Shown piece by piece: positions 13,805 to 21,728 of a stretch of 61,410 nucleotides of DNA. The DNA comes from a virus: the IMG/VR virus record IMGVR_UViG_3300021425_000037, positions 1 to 61,410 of that record; one strand, given 5' to 3'. The stretch's first letter is position 1; the number at the start of each line of letters is the position of its first letter. Position numbers and translations under genes: made by a program. The notes beneath the pieces are model-generated. The model ran no database searches, had not been told where the DNA came from, and was given only the letters and a program-made list of their open reading frames with translations.

Positions 13805-15123
13805 GAACACAACCACAAGACGTAATTGCTAAACTTGAACAACACAATAGCCGTTTAGACAAAGAGGCTATTCTTCACGATGCTATGCAAGAAGGACTAG
13901 ATGAGTTCTTTGAAGGTGTTGCTATGTGTCTTGATGCTATGGTTACGTTTGGTGTAAAGCAAGTACCTGAGCGTTCAGATGTACTTACTGGACAAGGACT
14001 TGCATGGCCAGTGTTTAAAGAGCTTGCTGATAAACTTGCTAATCGTGAGTTGACAGGACATGATGCACGTGATGCAATTGAACTTGCAATGAGCGTTGCT
14101 ACAACAGAACAATGGAACGGGTTCTATCGTAGAATCCTAATCAAAGATTTGCGTTGTGGTGTAAGTGAAAAAACAGTTAACAAGGTTTCTAAAAAGTTTG
14201 ACGGCAAGTATAGCATACCTGTGTTTACTTGTTCACTTGCACACGATTCAGCCAACCACGAAAAGAAGATGGTAGGCAAAAAGCAAATAGAAATCAAACT
14301 AGATGGTGTAAGAGTTATTACTATTATCCAAGGCGACAAAGTAGAAATGTTTAGTCGTAATGGTAAACAGTTTCATAACTTTGGACACATCATTGAAGAA
14401 ATAGAAACAGTAATCAAAGAACATCCTGTACCTTATCCGCTAGTATTAGACGGAGAGGTAATGAGTGCTAACTTCCAAGATCTTATGAAACAAGTACATC
14501 GTAAAGATGGTAAACAAACTACTGATGCTGTATTGCATTTGTTTGATACTATTCCTTTAGGTTGCTTCAAAGCAGGTAGTTGGGACAAACCACAGAGCTT
14601 TAGAAGCCTTATTACCAAGCATTGGGTAGAAGATCATGCAAGCGTTTTAAAGCACGTACAAGCGTTGGATTGGGAAGATGTAGACTTAGACACTCCTGAA
14701 GGCCAAGAACGCTTTGTAGCGTTAAATAAAGCGGCTGTAGACGGTGGTTACGAAGGAGTTATGATTAAGGACGTTGATGCTCCTTATGAATGTAAACGAA
14801 CTCATGCATGGCTTAAAGCAAAGCCGTTCATTGAGGTAACATTAGAGGTAAAAGATGTCGAAGAAGGAACAGGACGAAATGAAGGTCGACTTGGTGCATT
14901 TGTTTGTGAAGGAATTGATGACGGAAAGACGATTAATGTTAATGTCGGTAGTGGCTTCAGTGATGCTAATCGTGACGACTTTTGGAATAGTCGCACTGAT
15001 ATCAAAGGTCAACTTGTAGAAGTAAGAGCTGACGCTATTACACAAAACCAAGACGGAACATATAGTTTACGTTTTCCAAGATTTAAAACATTCCGCGGCT
15101 TTGAGCCAGGAGAAAAGTTGTAA
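13801..15123 (+). CDS. ATP-dependent DNA ligase
   Basis: The product has 440 residues. The nucleotidyltransferase motifs are in order: IEIKLDGVR (motif I, with Lys166 the adenylated residue), SRNGKQF (III), LDGEVMS (IIIa), YEGVMIKD (IV) and WLKAKP (V), followed by an OB-fold region. It seals nicks using ATP, the role of gp30 in T4 replication and repair. Length and layout fit T4-like phage ligases. Confidence 0.95.
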   Translation: MRTQPQDVIAKLEQHNSRLDKEAILHDAMQEGLDEFFEGVAMCLDAMVTFGVKQVPERSDVLTGQGLAWPVFKELADKLANRELTGHDARDAIELAMSVATTEQWNGFYRRILIKDLRCGVSEKTVNKVSKKFDGKYSIPVFTCSLAHDSANHEKKMVGKKQIEIKLDGVRVITIIQGDKVEMFSRNGKQFHNFGHIIEEIETVIKEHPVPYPLVLDGEVMSANFQDLMKQVHRKDGKQTTDAVLHLFDTIPLGCFKAGSWDKPQSFRSLITKHWVEDHASVLKHVQALDWEDVDLDTPEGQERFVALNKAAVDGGYEGVMIKDVDAPYECKRTHAWLKAKPFIEVTLEVKDVEEGTGRNEGRLGAFVCEGIDDGKTINVNVGSGFSDANRDDFWNSRTDIKGQLVEVRADAITQNQDGTYSLRFPRFKTFRGFEPGEKL

Positions 15124-15419
15124 TGGGTTGTATCTCTCATCAAGAAGTTGCAAGAGTTCTACATGCGGATGGTAGTTCCTACAAGATGGGAACACTTGTA
15201 TATGGAACATATGAAGAAATAGAAGCATGGTGTGAAAAGAATGACATGTGGGTAGACAAATATCTAGACCATGTAAATCCTAGCTCATTATATAATACAG
15301 CAGAATGGGTAGGTACAGGTATATCGGACCCATTTAGCGTGAGCGTTCCTTTTGATTACAAGGAAAATAGAGTAAAAGGAACTTTTAATACTCGTGGCGT
15401 AAATTTAGAGAAGTGGTAA
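15123..15419 (+). CDS. Phage protein of unknown function, 98 residues
   Basis: Not recognised. It is aromatic-rich and soluble (YKMGTLVYGTYEEIEAWCEK), with a late segment SDPFSVSVPFDYK. The ATG shares a base with the ligase stop. Confidence 0.6.
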   Translation: MGCISHQEVARVLHADGSSYKMGTLVYGTYEEIEAWCEKNDMWVDKYLDHVNPSSLYNTAEWVGTGISDPFSVSVPFDYKENRVKGTFNTRGVNLEKW

Positions 15420-15520
15420 TGGGTAATATTGAATTATTACTTGTTAGTTTATTTTTCGTAACTTGGCTGTCGTATGGCATCTACGTAATAAAAGAGTTCA
15501 TACGAGCTCGACTCAAATAG
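15419..15520 (+). CDS. 33-residue single-pass membrane peptide
   Basis: The ATG overlaps the previous TAA. The product is one hydrophobic helix (IELLLVSLFFVTWLSYGIYVI) with a basic tail (KEFIRARLK), so it is inserted with the tail in the cytoplasm. It is one of four adjacent membrane genes. Confidence 0.5.
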   Translation: MGNIELLLVSLFFVTWLSYGIYVIKEFIRARLK

Positions 15521-15530
15521 GAGAAATGAT

Positions 15531-15941
15531 ATGATTAAACCAAAAATACAAAAACCAAGTCTGTTTAGAAGATTCATAATGAATACTGTATTTTACTTTA
15601 GACGTGTGATGGATCTAAAATATAATCCACTAGGTAAAATTCCAGACCCTAGTTTACAAACATACTTTATGTTAATTTTATTCACCATTTGGAGTGTATG
15701 GTTTGGGTTTATAGCCGCAAACTACTTAGGATGGTTTGGATACAATACAGTAGCAAGCATTGTTATTCACATGCTGATCCTTGTGCCACTGGCAATGACT
15801 AATGCAATCTTTATAGATGCAGAACGTGACGGTCATAACTGGTTAAAGGAATGGAAAGAAGAACAAAGTAGATACAGACTTGTTATGAACAGGTTCAAAA
15901 AGAAGAATCTAACAATCTGGGATCCCAGCAAGGAAGCCTAA
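15531..15941 (+). CDS. Two-pass membrane protein of unknown function
   Basis: The product has 136 residues. A basic N-terminal arm of about 45 residues is followed by hydrophobic segments near 47-65 (FMLILFTIWSVWFGFI) and 74-95 (ASIVIHMLILVPLAM), then a charged tail. GGAGAA precedes the ATG. Confidence 0.65.
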   Translation: MIKPKIQKPSLFRRFIMNTVFYFRRVMDLKYNPLGKIPDPSLQTYFMLILFTIWSVWFGFIAANYLGWFGYNTVASIVIHMLILVPLAMTNAIFIDAERDGHNWLKEWKEEQSRYRLVMNRFKKKNLTIWDPSKEA

Positions 15942-16036
15942 TGGATAAGCAAGATAAAAATTTACTTATTAACTTTTCGCCGTTGCTAATTACCGCGGTG
16001 GTTATGTTGTTTATGTTAATAGCAATGGAGTCATAA
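15941..16036 (+). CDS. 31-residue membrane peptide
   Basis: A TAATG junction couples it to the previous gene. A polar head (MDKQDKN) precedes one hydrophobic helix (LLITAVVMLFMLIAM). Function unknown. Confidence 0.5.
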   Translation: MDKQDKNLLINFSPLLITAVVMLFMLIAMES

Positions 16037-16037
16037 G

Positions 16038-16274
16038 ATGAAACATATTCTGTATTTTGTAAAATGGAACTTTACTGGCATGCGTTCTTTTACTAAAAGG
16101 TACATTGCTTACACTCTATTAGGAATTGTACTAGCACTTTTGGTAGATGGAGATTACTTTTTCCTTGTACCTGTGCTGATGTTTGTAGACCTTACACAGG
16201 ATATCATCCGTGATCGTTACGCTGACTTCAAAAAAGAACAGCAGGACATTATTGACTCATTAAAGGAAAAGTGA
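16038..16274 (+). CDS. Small membrane protein
   Basis: The product has 78 residues. A basic amphipathic start (KWNFTGMRSFTKRY) is followed by hydrophobic segments (IAYTLLGIVLALLV and YFFLVPVLMFV) and a charged helix (DIIRDRYADFKKEQQD). It is the last of the tiny membrane genes. Confidence 0.6.
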   Translation: MKHILYFVKWNFTGMRSFTKRYIAYTLLGIVLALLVDGDYFFLVPVLMFVDLTQDIIRDRYADFKKEQQDIIDSLKEK

Positions 16275-16275
16275 G

Positions 16276-16683
16276 TTGCGTGAACGCATCAAACAGATGT
16301 TGTTGCATACAGCATTGCAAAACCCTGGCGTCGATGGCCGGGTAAAAATGGCCGCTGGCATTGTCTACAAAAAGACACTTATTGCAAGCGGCATCAATAG
16401 TTATAAGACCCATCCCGTAATGTGTTGCGCCAACGGTTACAGGGATGGGCAACAATATCTACATGCAGAAATAGATGCTATTAACAAAGCATTAAAACTC
16501 ATTTCTAAAAAACAACTTGCAAAATGTGATATGTACGTTGTAAGACTCAAAAGAACTAAACCGGGCGGCACTGAATATGTCGAAGGCATTGCAAAGCCGT
16601 GTGTTGGTTGTATGCAGGTTATAGAGTCTTATAATATTAACAATGTATATTGGACTGAAGATGAACACATTTGTATTGCATGA
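16276..16683 (+). CDS. Cytidine/dCMP deaminase-fold zinc enzyme
   Basis: The product has 135 residues from a TTG start at 16276, one base after the previous stop; an in-frame ATG at 16297 is possible. LHAEIDAI (His63, Glu65) and PCVGC (Cys109, Cys112) are the HxE and PCxxC zinc motifs of the cytidine deaminase superfamily. The substrate could be a free nucleotide such as dCMP (feeding ThyX), a nucleoside, or a nucleic-acid base. It is shorter than classical phage dCMP deaminases, so the substrate is not assigned. Confidence 0.75.
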   Translation: MRERIKQMLLHTALQNPGVDGRVKMAAGIVYKKTLIASGINSYKTHPVMCCANGYRDGQQYLHAEIDAINKALKLISKKQLAKCDMYVVRLKRTKPGGTEYVEGIAKPCVGCMQVIESYNINNVYWTEDEHICIA

Positions 16684-16903
16684 ATTTACTATGGGCGATG
16701 TTGAAGACCCCCATATCTATGTGTCGGCACCAATATACGAATGGCAAAAGACCAAACATGGTAAGTGGGCAATGGAGCATGGTACAAACATAAAATACCA
16801 CATTTCGCCTGATGATTATTCCTACGGTCATAAAGTAAAAATAACAGGTGAGTTTAACGACAAGTACGAAACTTACCTAAATCTAATTAAACAAAGTAGT
16901 TGA
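16661..16903 (+). CDS. Phage protein of unknown function, 80 residues
   Basis: The ATG at 16661 (MNTFVLHEFTMGD) is preferred over an in-frame ATG at 16643. It overlaps the deaminase by 23 bp. A compact aromatic protein (EWQKTKHGKWAMEHG); not recognised. Confidence 0.55.
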   Translation: MNTFVLHEFTMGDVEDPHIYVSAPIYEWQKTKHGKWAMEHGTNIKYHISPDDYSYGHKVKITGEFNDKYETYLNLIKQSS

Positions 16904-16928
16904 CTTTTAGGTAAAAAGCATATATACT
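16900..16928 (+). promoter_or_regulatory. Sigma-70-type promoter
   Basis: TTGACT (16900-16905), 17 bp, TATACT (16923-16928), before the gene at 16960. Confidence 0.7.
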
Positions 16929-16959
16929 TTTTGTAACAGCATTTTTTGGAGAATAATAA

Positions 16960-18261
16960 ATGGCACTGCCAAAGACAAAACGTAAGAAGCCCAGAGCCGC
17001 TCCCCGCTTACAGCGTGGTGCAAAACTTAAAGAGCCAGATTGGGACGACTTAGAAAAAATGACAGGCGAAGATGTACACAGACATCGCCGCTATGTTCAT
17101 AGTTGGTATTACGAAAATTTTAAACCAGCAGACTTGTATGCGTATGTTCCTAAGTGGATGGAAGACAACGATTATTCCAAAGAAGAAATAAAAGCAGTTA
17201 AAGCCGCTCCAGGAAGAGCTCTTAGCATTACAGCAAGTATTGTAGCACGTATGGATATGATGGGTGCTCCAAGAGAACATAAACTTGAAGCAGAGCATTG
17301 GGAAAGTCTTGCTGGCACATTTGGCGAACTAAAAAGTTCAATAGTATTTCTACAAAAACGTATTGAAGAAGCAATCGAAGAAGGTAGAAAACACTTAGTT
17401 GCTAAACAAGAAGAAGAAAAACAAGAAGAAGAAGTAGCAAAGGTAAAGCCAGTACTGACTATTCAAGACCGTATCCTTATGCAAGCTCATGCCGCATGTG
17501 AAGAAGTTGACCTTTGGTTAGATGAATATGTAACAGATTCAAAGACATGGAAGTTAGATGGTCTAGATATTAAAGCACATTTTATAAAGAACAAAGTTAC
17601 ACAAGCCCATGCTAGAAAAATTAAAGACATTTTCAAACCAGAGCTAGATGAAATTGTAGAATGGCATAATATGCCTACAGCTGCTCAACTTAAGAAAATG
17701 GATGAGCATACAGCAGACATGTGGGAGCAACTCAAAGAAGGTTATGCTCACAGAGACAAAAAATATATGGCTACATGGCTTAAGGCTCATGAAAAAATAA
17801 TCCAAGCATGCGATATGATTATTGAAAGTGCAAAAGCAACACGTAGACCGCGTAAAGCAAAAGTATATAGTGCAGAGAAACTTGTACAAAAAATGAAGTT
17901 TAAGAAGCAAGACGACAAGTACAGTCTTGTAAGTATTAATCCTGCAGACATTATATACGCACATGAGCTTTGGGTGTTTAATACTAAAACACGTAAGATA
18001 GGCAAATATGTTGCTAAAGATCCTGATCCGCAAAAAATGCAACGACCAGGTAGTGGATTACAAGTAAAAGGCACTACGATTACAGGATTTCATGAAGAAG
18101 AAAGCATACAGAAAACATTACGTAAGCCAGAAGAACAACTCAAAGAGTTTAAATCTGCTGGTAAGGTAGCATTACGTAAGTTTATGGACGACATAAAAAC
18201 AACGGATACAAAATTAAATGGACGTATTAATCCTGAAACTATACTACTGAAGGTTTCTTGA
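16960..18261 (+). CDS. Large helical phage protein of unknown function
   Basis: The product has 433 residues. The first 28 are basic and Pro-rich (TKRKKPRAAPRLQRG). Most of the rest is predicted helical, with a Glu/Lys coiled coil near 110-160 (FLQKRIEEAIEEGRK, KQEEEKQEEE). The basic head suggests nucleic-acid contact. No family is recognised. Its stop overlaps a late-promoter box. Confidence 0.75.
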   Translation: MALPKTKRKKPRAAPRLQRGAKLKEPDWDDLEKMTGEDVHRHRRYVHSWYYENFKPADLYAYVPKWMEDNDYSKEEIKAVKAAPGRALSITASIVARMDMMGAPREHKLEAEHWESLAGTFGELKSSIVFLQKRIEEAIEEGRKHLVAKQEEEKQEEEVAKVKPVLTIQDRILMQAHAACEEVDLWLDEYVTDSKTWKLDGLDIKAHFIKNKVTQAHARKIKDIFKPELDEIVEWHNMPTAAQLKKMDEHTADMWEQLKEGYAHRDKKYMATWLKAHEKIIQACDMIIESAKATRRPRKAKVYSAEKLVQKMKFKKQDDKYSLVSINPADIIYAHELWVFNTKTRKIGKYVAKDPDPQKMQRPGSGLQVKGTTITGFHEEESIQKTLRKPEEQLKEFKSAGKVALRKFMDDIKTTDTKLNGRINPETILLKVS

Positions 18262-18267
18262 TAAATA
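18260..18267 (+). promoter_or_regulatory. Possible T4-type late promoter GATAAATA
   Basis: GATAAATA overlaps the preceding TGA and ends only five bases before the ATG at 18273. No Shine-Dalgarno fits between. If used, the transcript would be nearly leaderless; it may instead be a chance match. Confidence 0.4.
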
Positions 18268-18272
18268 CTTAC

Positions 18273-19406
18273 ATGAAGCAATTAGATCCTAATAAAGTCC
18301 GTATCGCTGTAGAAGGACTTCCAATACTAGCAGAAGTAGTCAACGCACTCGCAGACGTTGATCAAACACCTGACATGTCAAAACTAGCACTTAACAGTCT
18401 TAGTGGAGACTTGATTCAAGGTGGAACTATTACTAAGTTTACAAGCACAGGTATTAAAGACGAGTCCAGCAGACTAGTTGTATTTGTTAACGATGATGGT
18501 ATTGTAACAGATACTATAGACGTAGAAACACTAGTAGGCGAAACTAACGTAGCAGGTGACCTTAAAGTTGATGGCGAAATATATGCTAAGAAACTACATG
18601 TTGACGAAGTTACAGCAGATGTTAGAAATGAACGTTCAGGACCATTAGAGTTTAATGATGCTGATGGAAACATTTACAATAAAGGATTGCTTTGGGTCCA
18701 AAAGGACGGACCAACCAAACAACTTGTATACAGACCTAATCCAGATAGACTTTGGAGCAGTGATGCAATTGATTTGCATGCAGATGCGGCTTACTTTGTA
18801 AACGGCAACTATGTGTTAAACAAAGACTCTTTAGGACCTGATATTAAAACAAGTAGTTTAAAACAAGTTGGCGTATTAAACGACCTTAAAGTAAAAGGTA
18901 ATATGTCACTTAGTCAGCATTTGTTTTGGAACGCAGATGCAGATAGACTAGGCCTAGGCACAGATGCACCAAATGGTGCAATAGGTGTTATGGGCTTTGA
19001 TTCCGAATTTATCGTGGATGTAGATCAACCAGAAATTAGAGTTGGTACATACACAACACACGATTTAGAAATCATCACTGATGATACTCCCCGCATTACA
19101 GTATCAGCAAATGGCAAAGTACACTTTGGAACTAAAGGCGGCGACAGTGCAAAAGTTACTGTCCACGGCAAGTTAGGCGTAGGTGTAAACCAAGTTGCAG
19201 ACGATACTCATTTAGCAGTAGCAGGCCCTATAAGATTTGAAAACAAAAAGTTTCAAGTAGGAGAAGGAACACCAACAGAAGGACAATATCGTAAAGGCGA
19301 TATTGTTTGGAATGACGATCCTAAACCTACAAGTTATATAGGCTGGGTATGCATAAGAGAAGGCACACCTGGAGAATGGAAGCCCTTTGGGCAAATTTCT
19401 TCATAG
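18273..19406 (+). CDS. Virion structural / tail-fibre-like protein
   Basis: The product has 377 residues from ATG 18273 (MKQLDPNKVRIAVEG). The body has the repetitive short-strand composition of fibre proteins: DLKVDGEIYAKKLHVDE, LNDLKVKGNMSLSQHL, RLGLGTDAPNGAIGV. It ends in a small domain (GDIVWNDDPKPTSYIGWVCIREG) typical of phage fibre tips. A role in the baseplate or fibres is likely, but no T4 equivalent is assigned. Confidence 0.65.
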   Translation: MKQLDPNKVRIAVEGLPILAEVVNALADVDQTPDMSKLALNSLSGDLIQGGTITKFTSTGIKDESSRLVVFVNDDGIVTDTIDVETLVGETNVAGDLKVDGEIYAKKLHVDEVTADVRNERSGPLEFNDADGNIYNKGLLWVQKDGPTKQLVYRPNPDRLWSSDAIDLHADAAYFVNGNYVLNKDSLGPDIKTSSLKQVGVLNDLKVKGNMSLSQHLFWNADADRLGLGTDAPNGAIGVMGFDSEFIVDVDQPEIRVGTYTTHDLEIITDDTPRITVSANGKVHFGTKGGDSAKVTVHGKLGVGVNQVADDTHLAVAGPIRFENKKFQVGEGTPTEGQYRKGDIVWNDDPKPTSYIGWVCIREGTPGEWKPFGQISS

Positions 19407-19438
19407 AAATAAGACTGCATAACTATCTAATTAACCCA

Positions 19439-19446
19439 AATAAATA
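19439..19446 (+). promoter_or_regulatory. T4-type late promoter box AATAAATA
   Basis: AATAAATA lies 50 bp before the ATG at 19497. A transcript beginning about ten bases downstream would carry the hairpin at 19455-19476 at its 5' end. Confidence 0.45.
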
Positions 19447-19454
19447 TTAATGCT

Positions 19455-19476
19455 AAAGTATAATCATTTATACTTT
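19455..19476 (+). other. Perfect 9-bp hairpin in 5' leader
   Basis: AAAGTATAA and TTATACTTT pair perfectly around the four-base loop TCAT. Only one further T follows the 3' arm, and the stem is AT-only, so it is a poor terminator. Its place between a late box and the GGGAG ribosome site suggests a 5' leader hairpin. Confidence 0.5.
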
Positions 19477-19496
19477 TGAAAGGGAGATTAATATAT

Positions 19497-19790
19497 ATGA
19501 AAAAAATAGATAAAACATTGCGTGAGGCATCTTACTGGACATATGCGGCGTGGACAGCACCATTTGTTGCGTTGACAGTTCTTATAGGCGAAATTTTAAT
19601 AGGCACAGATTCCATACTAGGAGCAACTAGCATTGCCGTAGTAGTAACATTTGTAACCACTAGTGTATTTTGGTGGTGGTGGGCAATTACTAAAATTGTT
19701 TATATGATGCAAATGACCTCAAAGGTTGAAGAAAACTTTAACGAACTCAAAAAAGAACTAACAAAGTTAAACAAAGACCTTAATAAATAA
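19497..19790 (+). CDS. Two-pass membrane protein with C-terminal coiled coil (holin-like?)
   Basis: The product has 97 residues from ATG 19497, with GGGAG upstream. Two hydrophobic segments (AAWTAPFVALTVLIGEILIG and SIAVVVTFVTTSVFWWWWAI) are followed by a charged coil (VEENFNELKKELTKLNKDL). Size, topology and late-type promoter fit a holin, but no holin family is recognised and other roles are possible. Confidence 0.55.
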   Translation: MKKIDKTLREASYWTYAAWTAPFVALTVLIGEILIGTDSILGATSIAVVVTFVTTSVFWWWWAITKIVYMMQMTSKVEENFNELKKELTKLNKDLNK

Positions 19791-19794
19791 TTAC

Positions 19795-20385
19795 ATGTAT
19801 GTATTTGGAAACGGTGAAAGCCGCCAAGGCTTTGACATCTCACATTGTTATGGACCCAAGGTAGGGTGCAATGCAATTATGCGTGATTACAAAATGGATC
19901 ATCTTGTTTGTGTAGACAAACGTATGGTTGAAGAGTCTATTGAAAGAGGAGTTAACCAAGACACTATAGTCTATACTAGACACGATTGGTTTCCAAGATA
20001 CAAGAAACATACTAATATAAGACAACTACCTGACTTGCCATACCAAGGTAATGAACGCTGGGACGAACCGTTTCAGTGGGGTAGCGGTCCCTATGCTGTA
20101 CTCATTGCCGCTCAAAAGGCAAAGAAAGAAACTGTTCATTTGATAGGTTTTGATCAATACAGCAATACACCAAAAGTAAATAACATATACAAAGATACTA
20201 GAAACTATGATCGGGCAGATAAACGTGCTGTAGATCCTCGTTACTGGATACATCAAATAGGCAAAGTATTCGAATGTTATGCAAAAACTAACTTTGTAGT
20301 ATATGATTTACATGAAAAAATGCAAAAAGCCTGGAATTATCCCAACGTTTCACTTGACAAACTAAGTAATATATCATATAATTAA
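19795..20385 (+). CDS. DUF115/CST-I-like Rossmann protein, possible sugar transferase
   Basis: The product has 196 residues. The start MYVFGNGESRQGFD resembles the GNGPS nucleotide-sugar loop of DUF115/Maf and CST-I-type sialyltransferases. The centre holds WGSGPYAVLIAAQKAK, then VHLIGFDQY, matching the second half of that fold. Neighbouring glycosyltransferase and phosphomannomutase genes support a sugar-related role, but the activity is unproved. A consensus promoter is buried in its 3' end. Confidence 0.5.
   Translation: MYVFGNGESRQGFDISHCYGPKVGCNAIMRDYKMDHLVCVDKRMVEESIERGVNQDTIVYTRHDWFPRYKKHTNIRQLPDLPYQGNERWDEPFQWGSGPYAVLIAAQKAKKETVHLIGFDQYSNTPKVNNIYKDTRNYDRADKRAVDPRYWIHQIGKVFECYAKTNFVVYDLHEKMQKAWNYPNVSLDKLSNISYN
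20354..20382 (+). promoter_or_regulatory. Consensus sigma-70-type promoter
   Basis: TTGACA (20354-20359), 17 bp, TATAAT (20377-20382), overlapping the end of the preceding gene. The predicted start near 20389 gives a 58-base leader before the QueD-like gene. Confidence 0.82.
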
Positions 20386-20388
20386 ACA

Positions 20389-20446
20389 ATGAGGACTTAC
20401 ACGTCGACCCTCTTTAAATACTCCGCCGTTTTTATAGGAGAAACTT
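20389..20446 (+). promoter_or_regulatory. Structured leader of the QueD-like gene
   Basis: The leader begins with GAGG (20391-20394), which can pair with CCTC (20409-20412). A second element, CTCC (20421-20424), can pair with GGAG of the ribosome site (20437-20440). A TTTAAATA box at 20413-20420 may be a weak late promoter. The preQ1-I pseudoknot tail could not be completed, so a riboswitch is not called. Confidence 0.35.
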
Positions 20447-20932
20447 ATGGCATTTTATAGTACAAAAACATACGGACATAACATTGGATTATCAGCAGTG
20501 TTCCGTCAACCTAAGGCAATGCATTCACATTGTCACCTACTACATGGATACAGTTTACAATTTAAATTTGTATTCGGATGTAGTGATCTAGATGAAAAAA
20601 ACTGGGCTGTCGACTTTGGCGGATTAAAGCCGTTAAAGGCTTGGCTAGAAGATAGTTTTGATCACAAGACAGCAATTGATATCAATGATCCGGAACTAGA
20701 AACTTTTAAAGCACTAGAAGAAAAAGGTCTAGCAGAAATTAGAACTTTTGATGGTGTTGGTTGTGAGAAGTTTGCATACCACGCATGGAAGTTTGCTGAT
20801 CAACTTATTAGAGAAATTAGCGACGGGCGTTGCTGGTGTGAAAGTGCAGAGTGTGCAGAACACGGTGCTAACTCGGCAATCTATACTCCATACACAACTC
20901 AAAAGATGTCGTTTGCCGATGGCAAAGATTGA
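20447..20932 (+). CDS. QueD/6-pyruvoyl-tetrahydropterin synthase-family protein
   Basis: The product has 161 residues. HSHCHLLHGYSLQF corresponds to the CxxxHGHxY motif, with the Cys at residue 29 and HGY in place of HGH. DHKTAI and EKFAYHAWKFADQL match the later family motifs. Canonical members turn dihydroneopterin triphosphate into carboxytetrahydropterin for queuosine or deazaguanine synthesis. The changed zinc ligands mean this may be a divergent subfamily. No queC, queE or folE is seen. The next gene overlaps by 14 bp. Confidence 0.7.
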   Translation: MAFYSTKTYGHNIGLSAVFRQPKAMHSHCHLLHGYSLQFKFVFGCSDLDEKNWAVDFGGLKPLKAWLEDSFDHKTAIDINDPELETFKALEEKGLAEIRTFDGVGCEKFAYHAWKFADQLIREISDGRCWCESAECAEHGANSAIYTPYTTQKMSFADGKD

Positions 20933-21728
20933 TAAGAGTCAATACACCAAAGAAGAGTGGTTAAGGATTAAGGCAGAACGCAGAGATGCAAAGGCCCAAA
21001 AACATTTAACCACTCTTCCACAAGACTATTATATTTTGTGTTTGAAACATGGCACAAAATATAGTCCTGACTATGTAAACAAGTTATACAACATGTGCAA
21101 GCGTCACTGTACGCTAGACTTTAAGTTTGCTTGTCTTACAGACGATCCAATGGGTTTAAACCCTGATATTCAAATATTAACTTTGCCCAGTGGCCTTGCT
21201 GGCTGGTGGTGTAAACCTTATATGTTTTCAAAAGATTTGCCTATCAAAGGCACTATACTTTACCTTGACTTAGACGTTGTTATAAGTGGCAACTTAGATA
21301 AACTTTTAACATGGCAACCTAATCATTGGTGTATCGTAAGAGACTACACAAGAGCAATGAGTCCAGGATATCAAAAGTATAACAGTAGTGTTGTTAAATT
21401 TAAAACAGGCGAACTAGACTTTGTATGGGACAAATATCAAAAAGACCCAAAGAGCTATCAAAAGTTATTCTTTGGTGACCAAGATTACTTGTATGATGTT
21501 ACATACAAAACAAAAGCGGCTATGTTGTATCCAGACAGTTGGACGCAGAGTTGGAAATGGGAAGTACGTAAAACTAAAGATTTTGCTCCCGGCGGAGTTA
21601 GAGGGAACAGAGTATTCAAAGAAATAGAAAATGTAGTTCCTAGAGTTGAATGTTGTGTGTGCGTTTTTCATGGAGATCCTAATCCAGAGAATTGCCAAGA
21701 TCCATGGGTGGTAGAAAATTGGAAATAA
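20919..21728 (+). CDS. Glycosyltransferase-like protein with DxD motif
   Basis: The product has 269 residues from ATG 20919 (MAKIDKSQYTKEEW); the longer upstream frame lies inside the QueD gene. After a charged helix come YYILCLKHGTKYSP, FACLTDDP and ILYLDLDVVISGNLDKLL, the last giving the DxD-type metal/nucleotide-sugar motif of GT-A/GT8-like enzymes. GDQDYLY is the usual acceptor-side motif. Donor and acceptor are unknown. Confidence 0.7.
   Translation: MAKIDKSQYTKEEWLRIKAERRDAKAQKHLTTLPQDYYILCLKHGTKYSPDYVNKLYNMCKRHCTLDFKFACLTDDPMGLNPDIQILTLPSGLAGWWCKPYMFSKDLPIKGTILYLDLDVVISGNLDKLLTWQPNHWCIVRDYTRAMSPGYQKYNSSVVKFKTGELDFVWDKYQKDPKSYQKLFFGDQDYLYDVTYKTKAAMLYPDSWTQSWKWEVRKTKDFAPGGVRGNRVFKEIENVVPRVECCVCVFHGDPNPENCQDPWVVENWK

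Noticed and set aside
20389-20430. preQ1-I riboswitch before the QueD-like gene
   Set aside because: A GAGG/CCTC stem is present, but the loop is longer than in known examples and no 3' tail sequence pairs with the loop to complete the pseudoknot.
20748-20918. N-terminal extension of the glycosyltransferase
   Set aside because: The extension lies in the QueD-like gene in another frame; the ATG at 20919 has the usual overlap pattern.
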